A stretch of DNA of 64,000 nt from assembly GCA_002205965.3 (NCBI GenBank), contig NADL03000692.1, positions 744,001 to 808,000 on the forward strand, given 5' to 3'. Numbering within the stretch: position 1 is the stretch's first letter; the number at the start of each line of letters is the position of its first letter. Positions 43,421-53,968 of this stretch are shown here, one piece after another. A program made the translations under genes and the position numbers. The stretch is from Kappaphycus alvarezii (lineage: Eukaryota > Rhodophyta > Florideophyceae > Gigartinales > Solieriaceae). The notes beneath the pieces are model-generated. The model searched no databases. It saw only the letters and a program-made list of their open reading frames with translations, and had not been told where the DNA came from.

Positions 43421-43786
43421 ATGGGGGGTTAATTTACTGTGGTAGATATGTGGGTTGGTACCCAGTAAATTTGTACCGGAGCGTAGATACCGTATATTGG
43501 CCGAGCCATTTGCAAAACCGTAAAATGCATCGAAAACTGTAGATGGCACTCCAGTCTACCAGAAGGTGGAAGGGAGGCAAGCCAGAAAACGAGCGGCATT
43601 GGAGGTTACTGTCAATGCGGAGTGCCGCTGTAAAAGAATGCATCTAAGCTTCGAAAACCGTTCCATTGCGCGAGTGGCAACAGTTCCCGTGAGTTCCTTG
43701 ACGAGGGAGAACGCCGCCGGATGCCATCCTCCAAGCGTTAAGATGGGAACAGGAACCAGCCTGTTTCTCCCAGGCAGTTCAGCAAA
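43421..43786 (-). pseudogene. LINE1 C-terminus and 3' tail
   Basis: Minus-strand reading after the solo LTR: GRNRLVPVPILTLGGWHPAA, RAMERFSKLRCILLQRHSAL and SNAARFLACLP, with one or two frame breaks, then a short 3' region ending at the shared tail. It is homologous to the LINE2 C-terminus at 45.6-45.8 kb. Confidence 0.75.
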
Positions 43787-43791
43787 GAACC

Positions 43792-44363
43792 TGATATAAT
43801 GTAACTTCTAGATATTATTTGGCATGCTGCGCTGGATGAGCTGGCATGCTGCGCTGGATGAGCTGTCACTGTAATTACAATTTTATTTTCAATTATTTTT
43901 GGAGGGATGCTTTGCACCGTACTGTAGCGGTGCAGATACGTATGGCACATAGGTACTGTATAGGAGCTACAAATTGTGAGGGTTGAAAACTCTATATAAG
44001 GGGCTGTTTGCATGAAATGGTAGGAGTACTTGCGGGTCAGCATACCCGAGCGGGGCGCTCAACAAATTAACTCGCACCTAAAGCATAAAGCAAGTTGGCA
44101 GACAACTTCAAGTCAAGTCCCGAGTAGTAGGAAGTTGAGAGTCAACTTCAGACCCAAGAGACCCTTTTCCTACGCTGTTCACAGAGCATCAGTAGTAGGC
44201 CCTGCCCCTTTCATACTTGCTTGTAGCCCTCTCAACTCTCTTCCATATACACTCCTTCTTGCTCGTTCAACTATACCACGGTAGCACTTTTGTCGCTTGC
44301 AACACCTCTTTCTTGGGCTAGTTGGGTCTGAGTATCTCTTCTCCCGACGATTTAACCCTATCA
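43792..44363 (+). repeat. Solo Gypsy-A LTR with 5-bp target duplication
   Basis: TGATATAATG at the start and CCTATCA at the end are flanked by GAACC (43787-43791) and GAACC (44364-44368). It sits in the LINE1 C-terminal coding region, whose reading resumes on the other side. It contains a TATA-like ctatataag near 43993 and a short copy of the gctgcgctgg minisatellite. The LTR ORF is absent, so the central LTR part is deleted. Confidence 0.92.
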
Positions 44364-44368
44364 GAACC

Positions 44369-45469
44369 CTTGTAATTTCCGCTGCTTCTCTGCATGGGCT
44401 GCGTTGAGGCTTGTGAGTGGGTTGAAAGCCCTGGCTCTTGCGTGGGACGGAGCGTGCGGGTTGACAAAGGTTACGTCGAAATAATCCGTGCCACCGACGG
44501 CTCCCATCGCCCTGATATCCGGCCTTGTCCTGTTTTGGAAGTGTAAACGAGGTTCAATGGAGGGACGTCGGGCGGCTCTTGCGAGATCGTTCCCCAGTAA
44601 AGTCACTTGGTTGTTGTGGCGAGTATTCCGCTCGCAGCCAAAGCGACAATGTAGCAAGTGGTCCCCGTAGATATCCAGCATTTCAGGACACCCTGCTTTT
44701 GGGCAAGGGGTACCTGGGGCGAATAAAGGGGTTTACCAAAAGCACTGGAACCATACGGAGAATTCTTTGCTCTTGATGTGCGTCCTGAATCCTGGGGAAG
44801 GTGCACAGTAGAGCCAGCCTTTGGCTCCGGGGAGGGACAGGCTAGCGCGGAAGGCGCGGGTGCGGATGTACATTCCGAGCCGCAAGGCCTCTTGCGCAGC
44901 CATATGAATTGCGGCTGTTAGCTTCTTCTGCGATGGTGGGTTGGAGGAGCAGAAATTGCTAAACGGAATTCGTTCTGAAGGTCGACAAGAGGCGCTCCAT
45001 GTGGCAAAGGCGGCTGTAGCATCCTCGTACTGTGTCAGGTCTTGAACACAGGACGGCAAAGACTTCTCGCATAACTGCTGCGTCGCGGCGCTAGACGCAA
45101 GAAACGAAGCGGCGGCGACGTCTCGCGCAGAGGTGAGGCCGATTCCCAAGGTCGGCTTCTTCTCCTGTAGTGGCTTAATGGGCAGTTGCAGCTCCTTGAA
45201 TATAGAGTTGTCTAGCATTCCACCCGCTAAAGTACAACAGCAGTTCTCGACTAATCTGTCGAAATATTCAACCCCTTTCCGCGTGCAGGAGGGCGGCACA
45301 ACTCGCAAGAGGTATCCCACTTTGCAAACCCCAAAGCAATTACGTAGTAGTTGGAATGATGCTTGTGCGTCCTCGATTTCCATGACAGCATTAAGTAAAG
45401 GCTCGAGTGTACATGGTCCAAGAAGTATTGTTCCGTGAACGTTTTGGAGCCGAGTGGCGCGTTTAAAAC
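44369..45469 (-). pseudogene. LINE1 thumb, zinc and nuclease-like region
   Basis: Frame 45383-44733 reads MEIEDAQASFQLLRNCFGVC, then LQLPIKPLQEKKPTLGIGL and an FSVWFQCFW end. After a frame change it reads IYGDHLLHCRFGCERNTRHN with NQVTLLGNDLARAA, and RTRPDIRAMGAVGGTDYFDV with TFVNP (44681-44369). The order of zinc Cys/His residues, RHN, then RPD followed by Asp fits a restriction-like endonuclease module. Confidence 0.75.
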
Positions 45470-45562
45470 GGGTAAAAGTGGGGTGATTTAATATTTGAAA
45501 AATATGGTCGGTTGTGGCCCGGAATATCCTACAGGGTGCCGAGTAATACCTCTTAAATTACT

Positions 45563-46633
45563 CTAAAAAGCTGGCTCAAGGCCCCCCAGCAGACAGGCTG
45601 CGTTGGACATTACGGCCGCGGCAGCGTGTCTCTGAGTGAGTACCGCACGGATCTTACCATATGCCTCCATCGCCCTAACGGCCACGTTCCGCGCGACGTC
45701 GGTTAACACCTTATAAGCGTCCGGGTGCCACCCTCCGAGAGTAGATATAGGAATAGGCACGAGCCTACTTCTCACGGAGGTTGCAATAAAAGAATCATAT
45801 CTCCTATGCTTCGCGGAGGCGGCCGCATTGAGAGAGGTGAGCGGATTAAACGTTTGGGCCCTCCTGTTGGAAGGCGCCAGCGGGTTGACAAACGTCACGT
45901 CAAAGAAGTCCGTACCTCCACTGCTTCCCATCGCCCGGATGTCTGGCCTCGTGCGATGAACGCCGTCCCGCGGTTCGACGGCGGGGTGACGTGCCGCTTT
46001 CTGCAAGTCTTGCGCGAAGAGGGTCACTTGATTGTCATGCCGTCGAGTCCTGTTCGCACCATGTCTGCAGTGAAGGAGGTGATCCCCGAAGGAGTCGAGG
46101 GTTTCGGGGCAGTTACGTCTTGGGCACGGCACGTCCGAAGGGAACAGCGGGACTTGGCAGAAGTATTGGAACCACACCGCGAATTCGCGGGGGTCAATAC
46201 TCGTCTTGAGGCCGGGGTACGGAGCGCAATACACCCATTCCTTGGCGCCCGGGAGGGCCATGGAGGCGCGGAATGCCTGCCTTCTTTGATCACCGGGGGA
46301 GATGCTTTCCTGCACAGCTGCATGGATTGCGTCTGTTAGTTTCTTTTGCGATGGTGTATTGCTTGAGCAAAAGGCACTAAAAGGTAGAATCCTTGACTGC
46401 AGACAGGAAAGAGACCAATTCCGGTGGGCGTCAAAAGCGTCGTTGTAGGTGGCGAGGCTCCTGATAGGAGCGGGCAGAACAACTTTGCACAACCTGTTGG
46501 CGGCCGCGCTGGAGGCGAGGAAGGCGGCCGCGGCGATGTTTTTGGCTAAAGTGAATCCGACCCCAAGGGAGGGCCGCTTCGCATCCAGTGGTTTCACTGG
46601 GAGTTGAAGTTCACGGAAGACCTCTGAATCCAA
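45563..46633 (-). pseudogene. LINE2 C-terminal domain with restriction-like endonuclease
   Basis: An open frame of 356 codons, continuing the RT protein after frame changes near 46630. Thumb-like N-terminal part; then CPRRNCPETLDSFGDHLLHC, a CX4CX9HX3C zinc motif; then RRHDNQVTLFAQDLQKAA; then RPDIRAMGSSGGTDFFDVTF with RPD-x13-D. This matches the layout zinc knuckle plus (K/R)PD-x12-14-D/E of restriction-like endonucleases in R2-, CRE- and NeSL-type LINEs, which nick the target DNA to prime reverse transcription. The conserved C-terminus is GGWHPDAYKVLTDVARNVAV, ending LLGGLEPAF. Confidence 0.8.
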
Positions 46634-47954
46634 AACCCCCCCGCTAGTGTGCGGACGCAGCGCTCCATCATATCGTCAAACATGGCAGCGCCCTCGGCGG
46701 TGGACGACGTCGGGACTACGCGCAGTAGATAGCCGAGTTTGCAGACTCCGAAGCAATTTCGGAGCAGCTGGAACGCTATTTGCGTATCCTCGAGGTCAAT
46801 GATGGCCTCAAGGAACGGTTCGAGGGACTTCACGTGCGTGGAGAAAGTTCTCTTGGTGAAGGTCTCTGTGCCAATTGGAGCGTTGAGGACGAGTGTTCCC
46901 TCACTATACTCTTGTTTGAGGACATTCGGGTAGAGGCGCTGCACGGACTCTGGAGGGGCCGTCGGCCACCAGACCTTGCATTTTGGCAAAGAGAGGTGCA
47001 GACCTCTGCTAGTGGCGTCCAGCGAAGAAAGGATATCGACGGCTCGGGAAGTTGTTCGTGACGCGCGATAATGTACCCGTCATCATGATACCATAGTTGG
47101 AGCAAGAGTTGGCCCATGGTCTCGTCTTCCCCAGAACCAGAGCCCAAGAGTTCCTGGATTTTGAGTATGAGGGGGTGCAGAACTAAGTCGAAAAGAAGCC
47201 CACCAAGATTGTCCCCCTGTTGTGTTCCGCGCACGCTTCGGAGAATATGGCGACCAATCCACAAGTACGCCGGCGCAGTTGCATAGCAATACGAGACCCA
47301 CGGCAACAGTTCTGGGAATGACGTCCTGACAGCTTCGAGAAAAGCGGGCCGACTGCACAAATTGAAGGCGTTCTTGAGGTCTACTGTGAGCATCCCGTAA
47401 TCAGAACTCGTCCCGAATTTCTGAACGACCCTTCGGACGCCGTGCACGACTGTGTCGGTTCCGGAACGGGTTGCGATTCCAACTTGGAGCGGTTGAAGGT
47501 GCTGTGCTGCTCTTGGCGTAGCCCTTTTCATGAGGCAACTGCCAATTAATCGACGCAGTGTTTCGCCCACGGCGATTGGGCGAGGTGTACCGTCCTTCTT
47601 TGCGAGCGGTGTAAGCGGGGCGCCCGCGATCCATGGGGCCAGTGAGGCTGGAGCTTTCCCTGCTGCCAAAATGTTCACTGTTCTGACAAGTGCAGCTAAA
47701 AATCCCGACTGTCTGGATGAAGTAGGAGCTCGTAGCAGTTCCGCCAGGTGATTAGGCCTCAGTCCTGAGCCGCCGGCAGAAGATCCCGGTTTGAAGCCCC
47801 TTACAGCGACGAGGACCTCCTTCGCAGTGAAATCACGGAACACAGCAGTAGTCTGAGGTGGGGTGGAAGGGCCGCTGTCACTGTGGAGAGCCTGTTGCGG
47901 GTGCTTGGCGAGAAGTGCTTGTACCACATTAGGCGTCGGAGGGAGGACGCCCAA
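46600..47954 (-). pseudogene. LINE2 reverse transcriptase
   Basis: Long frame 47954-46830 with RT series: GLRPNHLAELL, SLAPWIAGAPLTPLAKKDGT, PRPIAVGETLRRLIGSCL, MLTVDLKNAFNLCSRPAF, GTQQGDNLGGLLFDLVLHP and the catalytic WYHDDGYIIA. A frameshift near 47000 moves into PKCKVWWPTAPPESVQ and NAPIGTETFTKRTF (46989-46594). A second break near 46625 leads to the C-terminal domain. The X in YXDD is His, as in LINE1 (HHDD), unlike the YADD of LINE4. Confidence 0.85.
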
Positions 47955-48010
47955 GGAGCCTAGCGCCTGTGCAGCTTTGCCGTACGCACCCTCTTTGGCC
48001 AGTTTGAAAC

Positions 48011-48910
48011 CAAAGTCCCAGCACTGTATTCCTGCCGCATATCAGAGGGGTATGCGGACTGAACCGACACGGAGGGGGCAGTGGGCCACCATACTTTGCA
48101 TTTCGAGACTGCCAGATGGAGGCCATGACGTTTGGCCTCGGGAGAAGACAGAACCTCGAGTACCTTGAGTATGGTCTCGTGTTTGGCTACAATGTAGCCA
48201 TCGTCGTGATGCCAAAACTCCAAAAGCAGTGTGTCTAACCCTGTGTCCTCGTCGGGGAATCCTGACTTTAGCTCTTTGATCTCCAGGGCGATGGGGTGGA
48301 GCACGAGAGCGAAAAGCAACCCGCTAAGCGGGTCTCCTTGCTTGGTGCCCACAACACTCCGTATAATCTCGAATCCCGTCCAGAGGAACGCTGGGTCGTT
48401 GTTGTAGCAATACAATACCCAAGGAAGCAACTGGGGAAAGAGGTTCCGGACCGCATCGAAAAAGGAAGCACGGGTGCACAGGTTGAACGCATTCTTCAGA
48501 TCGACCGACAAGAGCGCATATTCAGAGCGTGTACCAAACTTATTCACGATACGCCGAACACCGTGAACTACTGCATCTATTCCTGACCTTGTAGCGATAC
48601 CGACCTGAAGAGGCTGGAAGTACGTAGCGCCCTTCTCATTAACCCGAGTAGCAAGGCAGCTACTAACTAACCTTCGCAAAGTCTCTACCACTGCAATGGG
48701 GCGCGGAGTCATGTCCTTCTTCGCAAGTGGTGTGAGTGGGGCTCCAGCAATCCACGGGGCAAGGGCAGTAGGAGCTTTTCCGGAAGCCAGAACGTTCACC
48801 AGTTCTGTTAATGAATCCAAGAATTTCCCCTGCGAGGAAGATGTGGGTCTCCTTAGAAGCGTTTTTAGAAACCGCCCAATTTCAAATAAAACCCGGAGGA
48901 GTCCATTGGT
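48011..48910 (-). pseudogene. LINE1 reverse transcriptase
   Basis: Clean frame with LAPWIAGAPLTPLAKKDMTP, RPIAVVETLRRLVSSCLATR, LLSVDLKNAFNLCTRASFF, VVGTKQGDPLSGLLFALVLH, WHHDDGYIVAKHE (HHDD in place of YXDD) and VSKCKVWWPTAPSVSVQ. It stops at the LINE2 insertion, beyond which the frame runs into LINE2 sequence. The N-terminus is truncated near 48910. About 65-70 percent similar to LINE2 RT by eye. Confidence 0.85.
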
Positions 48911-49255
48911 ATGCATCAAGGCGCGAGAGTGGGGTTATTACGGCCACGCAGAAGGGCATCGGCTGACTTTGATGGGGCCATATGCAACCGAGCGATTGTT
49001 GGTGCATGCTCGTTGCACGGACCGGTAGTATCTTCAATCTTAGCACTCAACCTCCGATATCACGAAAATTAGGTCCCCATCTAAAATAACGTTCCCCTGT
49101 TGTTTCGCCCCGCTGTTGAGCGGGGGGGGGGCGCGAATGTGCGTCCCTTTAAGCGCTACTCTGGCGCCTTAGTTGAGGGGGACACTTACGGTGTTCCCGC
49201 GGGTATTTTCGGTCAGCTTACTGCTGAGGGTGAGGAGCGTGGTTCGGGTGTTTGA
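48911..49255. other. No gene recognised
   Basis: No supported coding region. A run of about ten G lies near 49122-49131. Confidence 0.35.
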
Positions 49256-49545
49256 TGTTGTTTGATAATGTTGTTGGTGATGGTGTGCGGGATGCAACAC
49301 CATCACTCTCTTTATACTGTAGATTACCCTGCCTGAGGTGCCCAGGTCAGGAGTATACTGTAGACTAGCTGATACTATACTGTAGACTAGCTGACAAAAT
49401 ACAGTACAGTTGCATAGCCTAACTGACAGTATAAAGCACAGTAAATTAATCTAAAATATATCAATTCTATTCATCATACGTAATGAATTGGAACTACTGT
49501 CGGTTGGCATTGTCCGGCTGACAAAAACATCTTCTAATTCTAACA
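49256..49545 (-). repeat. Candidate Copia-type LTR
   Basis: On the minus strand a purine tract (aaaaggggaa, 49546-49555) is followed by TGTTAGAATTAG, and the far end reads CAACA at 49256-49260, a TGTT...AACA layout typical of Copia LTRs. No second copy is in the window, so it is tentative. Confidence 0.35.
49315..49394. repeat. TATACTGTAGACTAGCTGA tandem repeats
   Basis: Two adjacent copies of TATACTGTAGACTAGCTGA (49354-49372 and 49376-49394) and a partial one at about 49315. Confidence 0.75.
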
Positions 49546-49578
49546 TTCCCCTTTTAATTGGAACCACAAATTACAATA

Positions 49579-49671
49579 TACTGTACGGTATCTACGCTCC
49601 GGTACAAATTTACTGGGTACCAACCCACATATCTACCACAGTAAATTAACCCCCCGTTTCACAATAAAAAA
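49579..49671 (+). mobile_element. 93-bp LINE-tail insertion with an 11-bp target duplication
   Basis: Flanked by AAATTACAATA at 49568-49578 and 49672-49682. The body matches the LINE1 3' end (tacgctccggtacaaattta, then cagtaaattaacccccc) and finishes with an A-rich stretch (acaataaaaaaa). Confidence 0.88.
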
Positions 49672-49887
49672 AAATTACAATAAAACTTGACACGCAAGCG
49701 AGCATACTGAAGTAGACTGACAGCTGATATATCTATTCCGTTCTGCCTCCCGGTGGCTTCTATCCGCCTCCTGAACCGCCTCCTGTTTTATTTATGTCCC
49801 CTACAATCTGTCGCGGAACAATACTTCCTCTCTTGCGTAACACTATTTCGTGGCTGTGATATCCCGACTACCTGAGTAATCTCGCGC

Positions 49888-50752
49888 ATGTACTTGCAGC
49901 CCCCCCATTTCGTTCCCTTTCCCGCATCGGTCCTGGGACCAACCCTAGCGACACTACACCGTATAGCGCCAAAACTAAACCGTTCCGCTGCCACCTACAG
50001 CAACCCCGTCGCTGCTTTATCAAATGCACCACTCGATTTCTTGGTCATGTCCGCCTCACCACTTGACGCAGCCGTGAACCATGCTGACCCCGCCTCAAAC
50101 GATCATTTCCTGTCATCTGCCCTGCATACTGCTACTTTCAACGCGCTGAAGCCGTCTTTCCAAAATAACCATCAGTTTGGGTCTGTTTGGAACATACTGA
50201 ACGCGCTTGTCGGCGTTGATGTTATCGCACCCTGCTCTACGTCCGCGGCCGACGCCACACCGCACTGGCCCCGTATCTGCAAACGGCCAAAGCTCCAGCA
50301 GCCCAAGCCCCTGTGCGTATCCACCCAATTCGCCGCCTCTTCCCCTCGATCGTCAAGGTTTGATTGAGCATCGCGATCTCGGCGACGTCCGCCTAGCCCA
50401 TAGGTTCGCAGGCACTGTTCAGAATGCCACTCGCGGCCTTTTTGTAGGTAATTAGAAGCGTTTCCGTCGCTTCTCTCTCTCCTCCATCTTCCAGATTCAC
50501 ACCTCGTCCCAGTGTTGTGCTGCCATTTCCGCCGGCTGGGTCCTTGGTACCTGTTCGATCATTCAATCCGCCGATCCCAGCTATTTCTACATCTGTGCGG
50601 CTGAACGCGACTTTAAAACCGTCAATGCTGCCCGCGACTCTTACCCCACCCTCGCGGAGCACTTCGACGACTTTGACACACCAACTCTATGCTTCTCCGG
50701 TATACTAAATCTCGAGACTGATCTCTCAGCTGATGACCTCGTTGCCGTGTAG
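49888..50752 (+). pseudogene. Hypothetical protein, possibly LINE ORF1, decayed
   Basis: The frame 49888-50367 reads MYLQPPHFVPFPASVLGPTL and later FQNNHQFGSVWNILNALVGV. After frame changes it continues as RDLGDVRLAHRFAGTVQNAT and DSYPTLAEHFDDFDTPTLCF, ending at a stop near 50750. No family was recognised. It lies directly before a LINE C-terminal fragment, so it may be the front of a non-LTR element whose RT is lost, but that is inference. Confidence 0.35.
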
Positions 50753-50754
50753 TA

Positions 50755-51330
50755 TGGTCTGCAACAATCGCCACAACGATCAGGTTGCTTTGCTAGGCAA
50801 TGATCTAGGACGGACAGCTCGGCGCCCTTTCATCGAAGCGCGTGTGCATCTTCAACACCAGACAAGACCGGACATCAGAGCCATGGGTGCCGCGGGTGGA
50901 ACTGAATATTTCGACATAACATTCGTCAATCCACTCGCTCCCTCCCATTCCAGAGTCTGGACTTTCAACCCGATGACCAGTCTCAATGCAGCGAGCGCGG
51001 AAAATTGGCGAAAGTACCAAGGCTTTCTTGCGGAAATACCGGAGAGAAACAGGCTAGTTCCTGGTCCAATCTCTAGTCTTGGCTGATGGCATCAAGAGGC
51101 GCTTTCAGTGGTCACGGAGGATGCAAGAACCTTCGCCAGCTGCGCAGTGGAACGTTTTCATAGGTTTGATGCATTCTTCTGCAACGACACTCGGCGTTGA
51201 CAGTAACTTCTAACGCTGCTTGTCTGCTAGCTGGCATTCCATCGACTCTCGGGTAGACTGTTGCTGGTGCTAGCATTCGACAGCAATGATTTGTACATTG
51301 CTTGGACCATCGGTACATGTATTTAATATG
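50755..51330 (+). pseudogene. LINE1/2-type C-terminal fragment
   Basis: Plus-strand NNRHNDQVALLGNDLGRTAR, then RPDIRAMGAAGGTEYFDITF and VNPLAP, NPMTSLNAASAENWRKYQGF and ERNRLVPGPISSLG, to a stop at 51086. Decayed GWHQEALSVVTEDAR-like sequence follows to about 51250. It begins just after the zinc motif and keeps the RPD...D nuclease motif. 5'-truncated copy in the opposite orientation to LINE1/2. Confidence 0.75.
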
Positions 51331-51439
51331 ACATTCAGATTTGCAACTTCAATTGGGTTCCAGCCAATCCACACATCTCAATAAAGACACCCCGTCTTTT
51401 CTCCCCCTGGTCTGCGTTCCGAAATTTCTCGCCTGGGAG

Positions 51440-52655
51440 ACGACAAATGCAAACGGTACCCTGCAAGATCCTTCGCCAAATCTCTTCCGGTCATCGATAC
51501 CAAAATCCACGCCAAACTGTCCAGTATCCCTGGTTTTCCTGGGGCAGTCCCTCTGCCTCCCCTACCAGCAGCGGCAGGTGGATTCAAACTCCGCCGTACT
51601 CAGAATGCCCCTGTTTCGCCTCAAATGGATGATTTGATTACGGTCAGTGCTCCCAATGTCTAATCTCCCAACCCTCCGCTCTCTGCTATACCATCCGACA
51701 TCAACCCATATAGTCCCCTTGAACAAATTCCCGCCCCCAATGCCGACATGGATCCTGAATCCTGAATCTCCCTGCCACGAATCAAGTTTCAGGTTCTTCC
51801 AGCTCCCAATCTGCTACCGACCCGCCAACTGTATCCCAATTTCCAGATCCATCTCTGTCACCCCTCACGTTCCGTTCCCTCCTCGCTGCCCCTTTCATGT
51901 TCTCAAGTTCATTTCTCATCCAGTCCAAGCCGCGGCTTACAACTTGTACTTCGTGGGCTTGTACCACGTTATATCCGCTCCCTCTCCAGAGCACATGACT
52001 CGAGCCCTCCTGGAACTTCTTTCCATCCCCAAGCTGATTTTCCGACATAACCGTCCACGCTCTCTTGGCCGCCGTCACCTTGAAAAATGCTCTAGCTTTT
52101 TTTACCGAATCCGCATGGCTTCCCGCCGCCTCTATGATGACCCCTTCGACGAGGCTACGTCCTTGTTCACCTCTGCCCTCCCCTCTCCGATTCTATTCTC
52201 TCCCGCCTTTGCCCGCCCTGACACAACCCTTCGCAGTTGCCGCCGTTTCCTCTCTCGGGGTAAACCTTCTCGGGTCAACGCAGCCCTTCTCCAAGTTGAT
52301 CCCCACATTCTCCCAGCGAAGCTGCCTTTCAATCCTTGGCTTCTCTCCATCCCGGCCCCCGTTCCAATCACTCCCGCGCCGCCTCACCGTTTGCCTCCTG
52401 CCCTAAAGTTCTCGGTCTCTTACGTCCGCCGTGCCATTCACGGTCTGGATCCTTCAACGGCTCCTGGGGCCGATGGTCTATCTGCAGTGTTCCTGCGAAT
52501 GCTGCTTCGCCGGCAGGTGGGGTCACGCTCGGATGAGGTTGCCTTCATGCTCTGAAAAGGTTCCTCAACCTTTTTTGAACGGCGATCTCCCGGCTACGTG
52601 CCGCCCGTGTTTCTGAGGAGGTCGTCTAACTGCGATGGAGAAGCCGAATGGGAGA
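51440..52655 (+). pseudogene. LINE5, N-terminal half up to the RT entry
   Basis: Frame 51647-52555 contains ALLELLSIPKLIFRHNRPRS and then VSYVRRAIHGLDPSTAPGAD with GLSAVFLRMLL, the RT entry motif (AI...STAPGPDGL) of non-LTR elements. After a frame change it continues FLNGDLPATCRPCF and GGRLTAMEKPNGRI (52570-52655), then stops abruptly where Copia 2 sequence starts. A possible zinc pattern (CPCF, CSQC) lies near 51610-51665. Confidence 0.65.
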
Positions 52656-53550
52656 ATCTGTCCAGGGCAACCAACAAGGATATCACAATGCAGTGATTTT
52701 ATGGAAGGCTTTTCATGATGGACTTCCTGCAGGAAACTCGAACAATATTCCACCAGAGTTACAGGGCATTATACAGCAGTCACAATTATTTGATCTAGCC
52801 CTAAAATCATCTAGGAAGATCCCTGCAGAAACTATTCAGTCTGCAGGTGGAGCGATGCTGATTGCAAATACGGTCTACAAAAAGGACTCCTTATCAGTCG
52901 TGACATATCGCTATCACAAGTTTCAACAGATATTATGTACTACACGTGGAGACAACGAATCATACCGGAACTTCGAGACATGCTTTGATGCTCAAGTGTG
53001 CCGTTTCAATGCATCTTCGAGCAATGCTAAATTGCCTGAGTCTCTCATGGCATTTTTGCTGATATCCAATGCTCGCGTAGACAATAATCAAAGGGCCTCT
53101 GTGCTGGCATCCGCTATTGCCAACTCGAACGAGGACCAAAATGCTTCTAGCGGCGATGATTGCATCAAGTATTCATCATTAACATCCATTATCCGTGCAT
53201 GTGACAAGCCGAAGGAAAATAATGAAGCCCCTGTATTGGCTTCAAGCTCGGCATATAGCAAGAGCCGTAAGCATGGAAATGGAAACAACAGGCTTTCTGA
53301 TGAAGCAATTGCAGAATTAAAAAGGAACTCGATTTTTCGAGCATGAGGCGAAAGAGGCCACTGGGCAAAGGACAATGTTTGTAAGAAAAAACATTATGGT
53401 GATAGGAACGTGACTAGAAGTGACCACCATGGCAAAAATTATCGGGGAATCGGACGTGTGTCATTCCACATGGCAAAGCTGTCGTCAACTTATACATCTG
53501 AAGATCTTGAACTTGGACCAATGGTATATGATGGAGCACCATACAGTGGA
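52648..53550 (+). pseudogene. Copia 2 gag
   Basis: A 232-codon frame (52648-53346; the first codons belong to LINE5 sequence) reads PAETIQSAGGAMLIANTVYK and RYHKFQQILCTTRGDNESYR. A stop at 53346 lies inside a zinc-knuckle remnant (GERGHWAKDNVC). The downstream part to 53550 is in the same frame (SFHMAKLSSTYTSEDLELGP). It is joined directly to LINE5 without a recognisable 5' LTR. Confidence 0.65.
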
Positions 53551-53567
53551 ATGGGCATAACTGGGCT

Positions 53568-53960
53568 ATGAAACTGAAGCAACCAGTGATGACAAACTTT
53601 AATGGTAAGCTTGAAAGACTACCTGATGCTGTCGCACACCGTCCGTACTGGCAGTATGGCACAGGAACACACTGCAGTCCCAAACGCAGGATCTCGGGAT
53701 CAGTTATGATATCTCTAGAGTCCGACAATGGTGACATAGTCGATATTCGTCACTTAATTATTGAGGGTTCTTCTTCGTAGGTCATTGGTAAGAACGTCAC
53801 TGGTAGGTCGAATATTATGCATCTAAACGGAACCCGTTTGTAGTTTAGCTTGTCCTCATCTGAGAAGGACAGCATTAAGTTGGTTGACTATGACATGCAC
53901 AGATATATACTTCGCCATAATGTTTTACACTCGAGGTACCTGTCGACCCAGGACCCCATT
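53568..53960 (+). pseudogene. Copia 2 protease / pre-integrase region
   Basis: SLESDNGDIVDIRHLIIEGS, then after a stop VIGKNVTGRSNIMHLNGT. The pattern IRHL.IEG.S.(W)VIG+NVT is seen before the integrase in this type of Copia element. The catalytic Asp block is probably DGAPYSGMG just upstream (near 53530), with an altered triad. Confidence 0.5.
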
Positions 53961-53968
53961 CTGCATCT

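Larger units (their letters stand above)
45470..48001 (-). mobile_element. LINE2, 5'-truncated copy inserted into LINE1
   Basis: Flanked by GTTTAAAAC (45461-45469) and GTTTGAAAC (48002-48010), a nine-base duplication with one mismatch. It starts on the minus strand within the protein (AYGKAAQALGSLGVLPPTP) and ends in the tail tttttcaaatattaaatcac then cccacttttaccc. It is about 2.5 kb, same orientation as the host LINE1. Confidence 0.85.
43421..48910 (-). mobile_element. LINE1, split by two later insertions
   Basis: LINE1 pieces on the minus strand are 48910-48011 (RT), 45469-44369 (thumb, zinc, nuclease), and 43786-43421 (C-terminus and 3' tail). The gaps are filled by LINE2 (45470-48001) and a solo LTR (43792-44363). 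The protein sequence continues across both junctions (ends TLVSN, resumes APLGSKTF; ends RKLQGF, resumes FFAELPGRNRLVPVPI). The tail cagtaaattaaccccccatt near 43427-43446, read on minus, matches the short inserts at 21428 and 49579. Confidence 0.85.

Noticed and set aside
43566-43799. Plus-strand frame similar to a minus-strand frame at 51112-51318
   Set aside because: Antisense readings of two LINE C-termini in opposite orientation.
45725-46339. Plus-strand 204-codon frame
   Set aside because: Antisense to the LINE2 C-terminal domain, which has clear motifs on the minus strand.
49354-49394. CRISPR-like repeats
   Set aside because: Direct adjacent repeats without spacers in eukaryotic transposon DNA.
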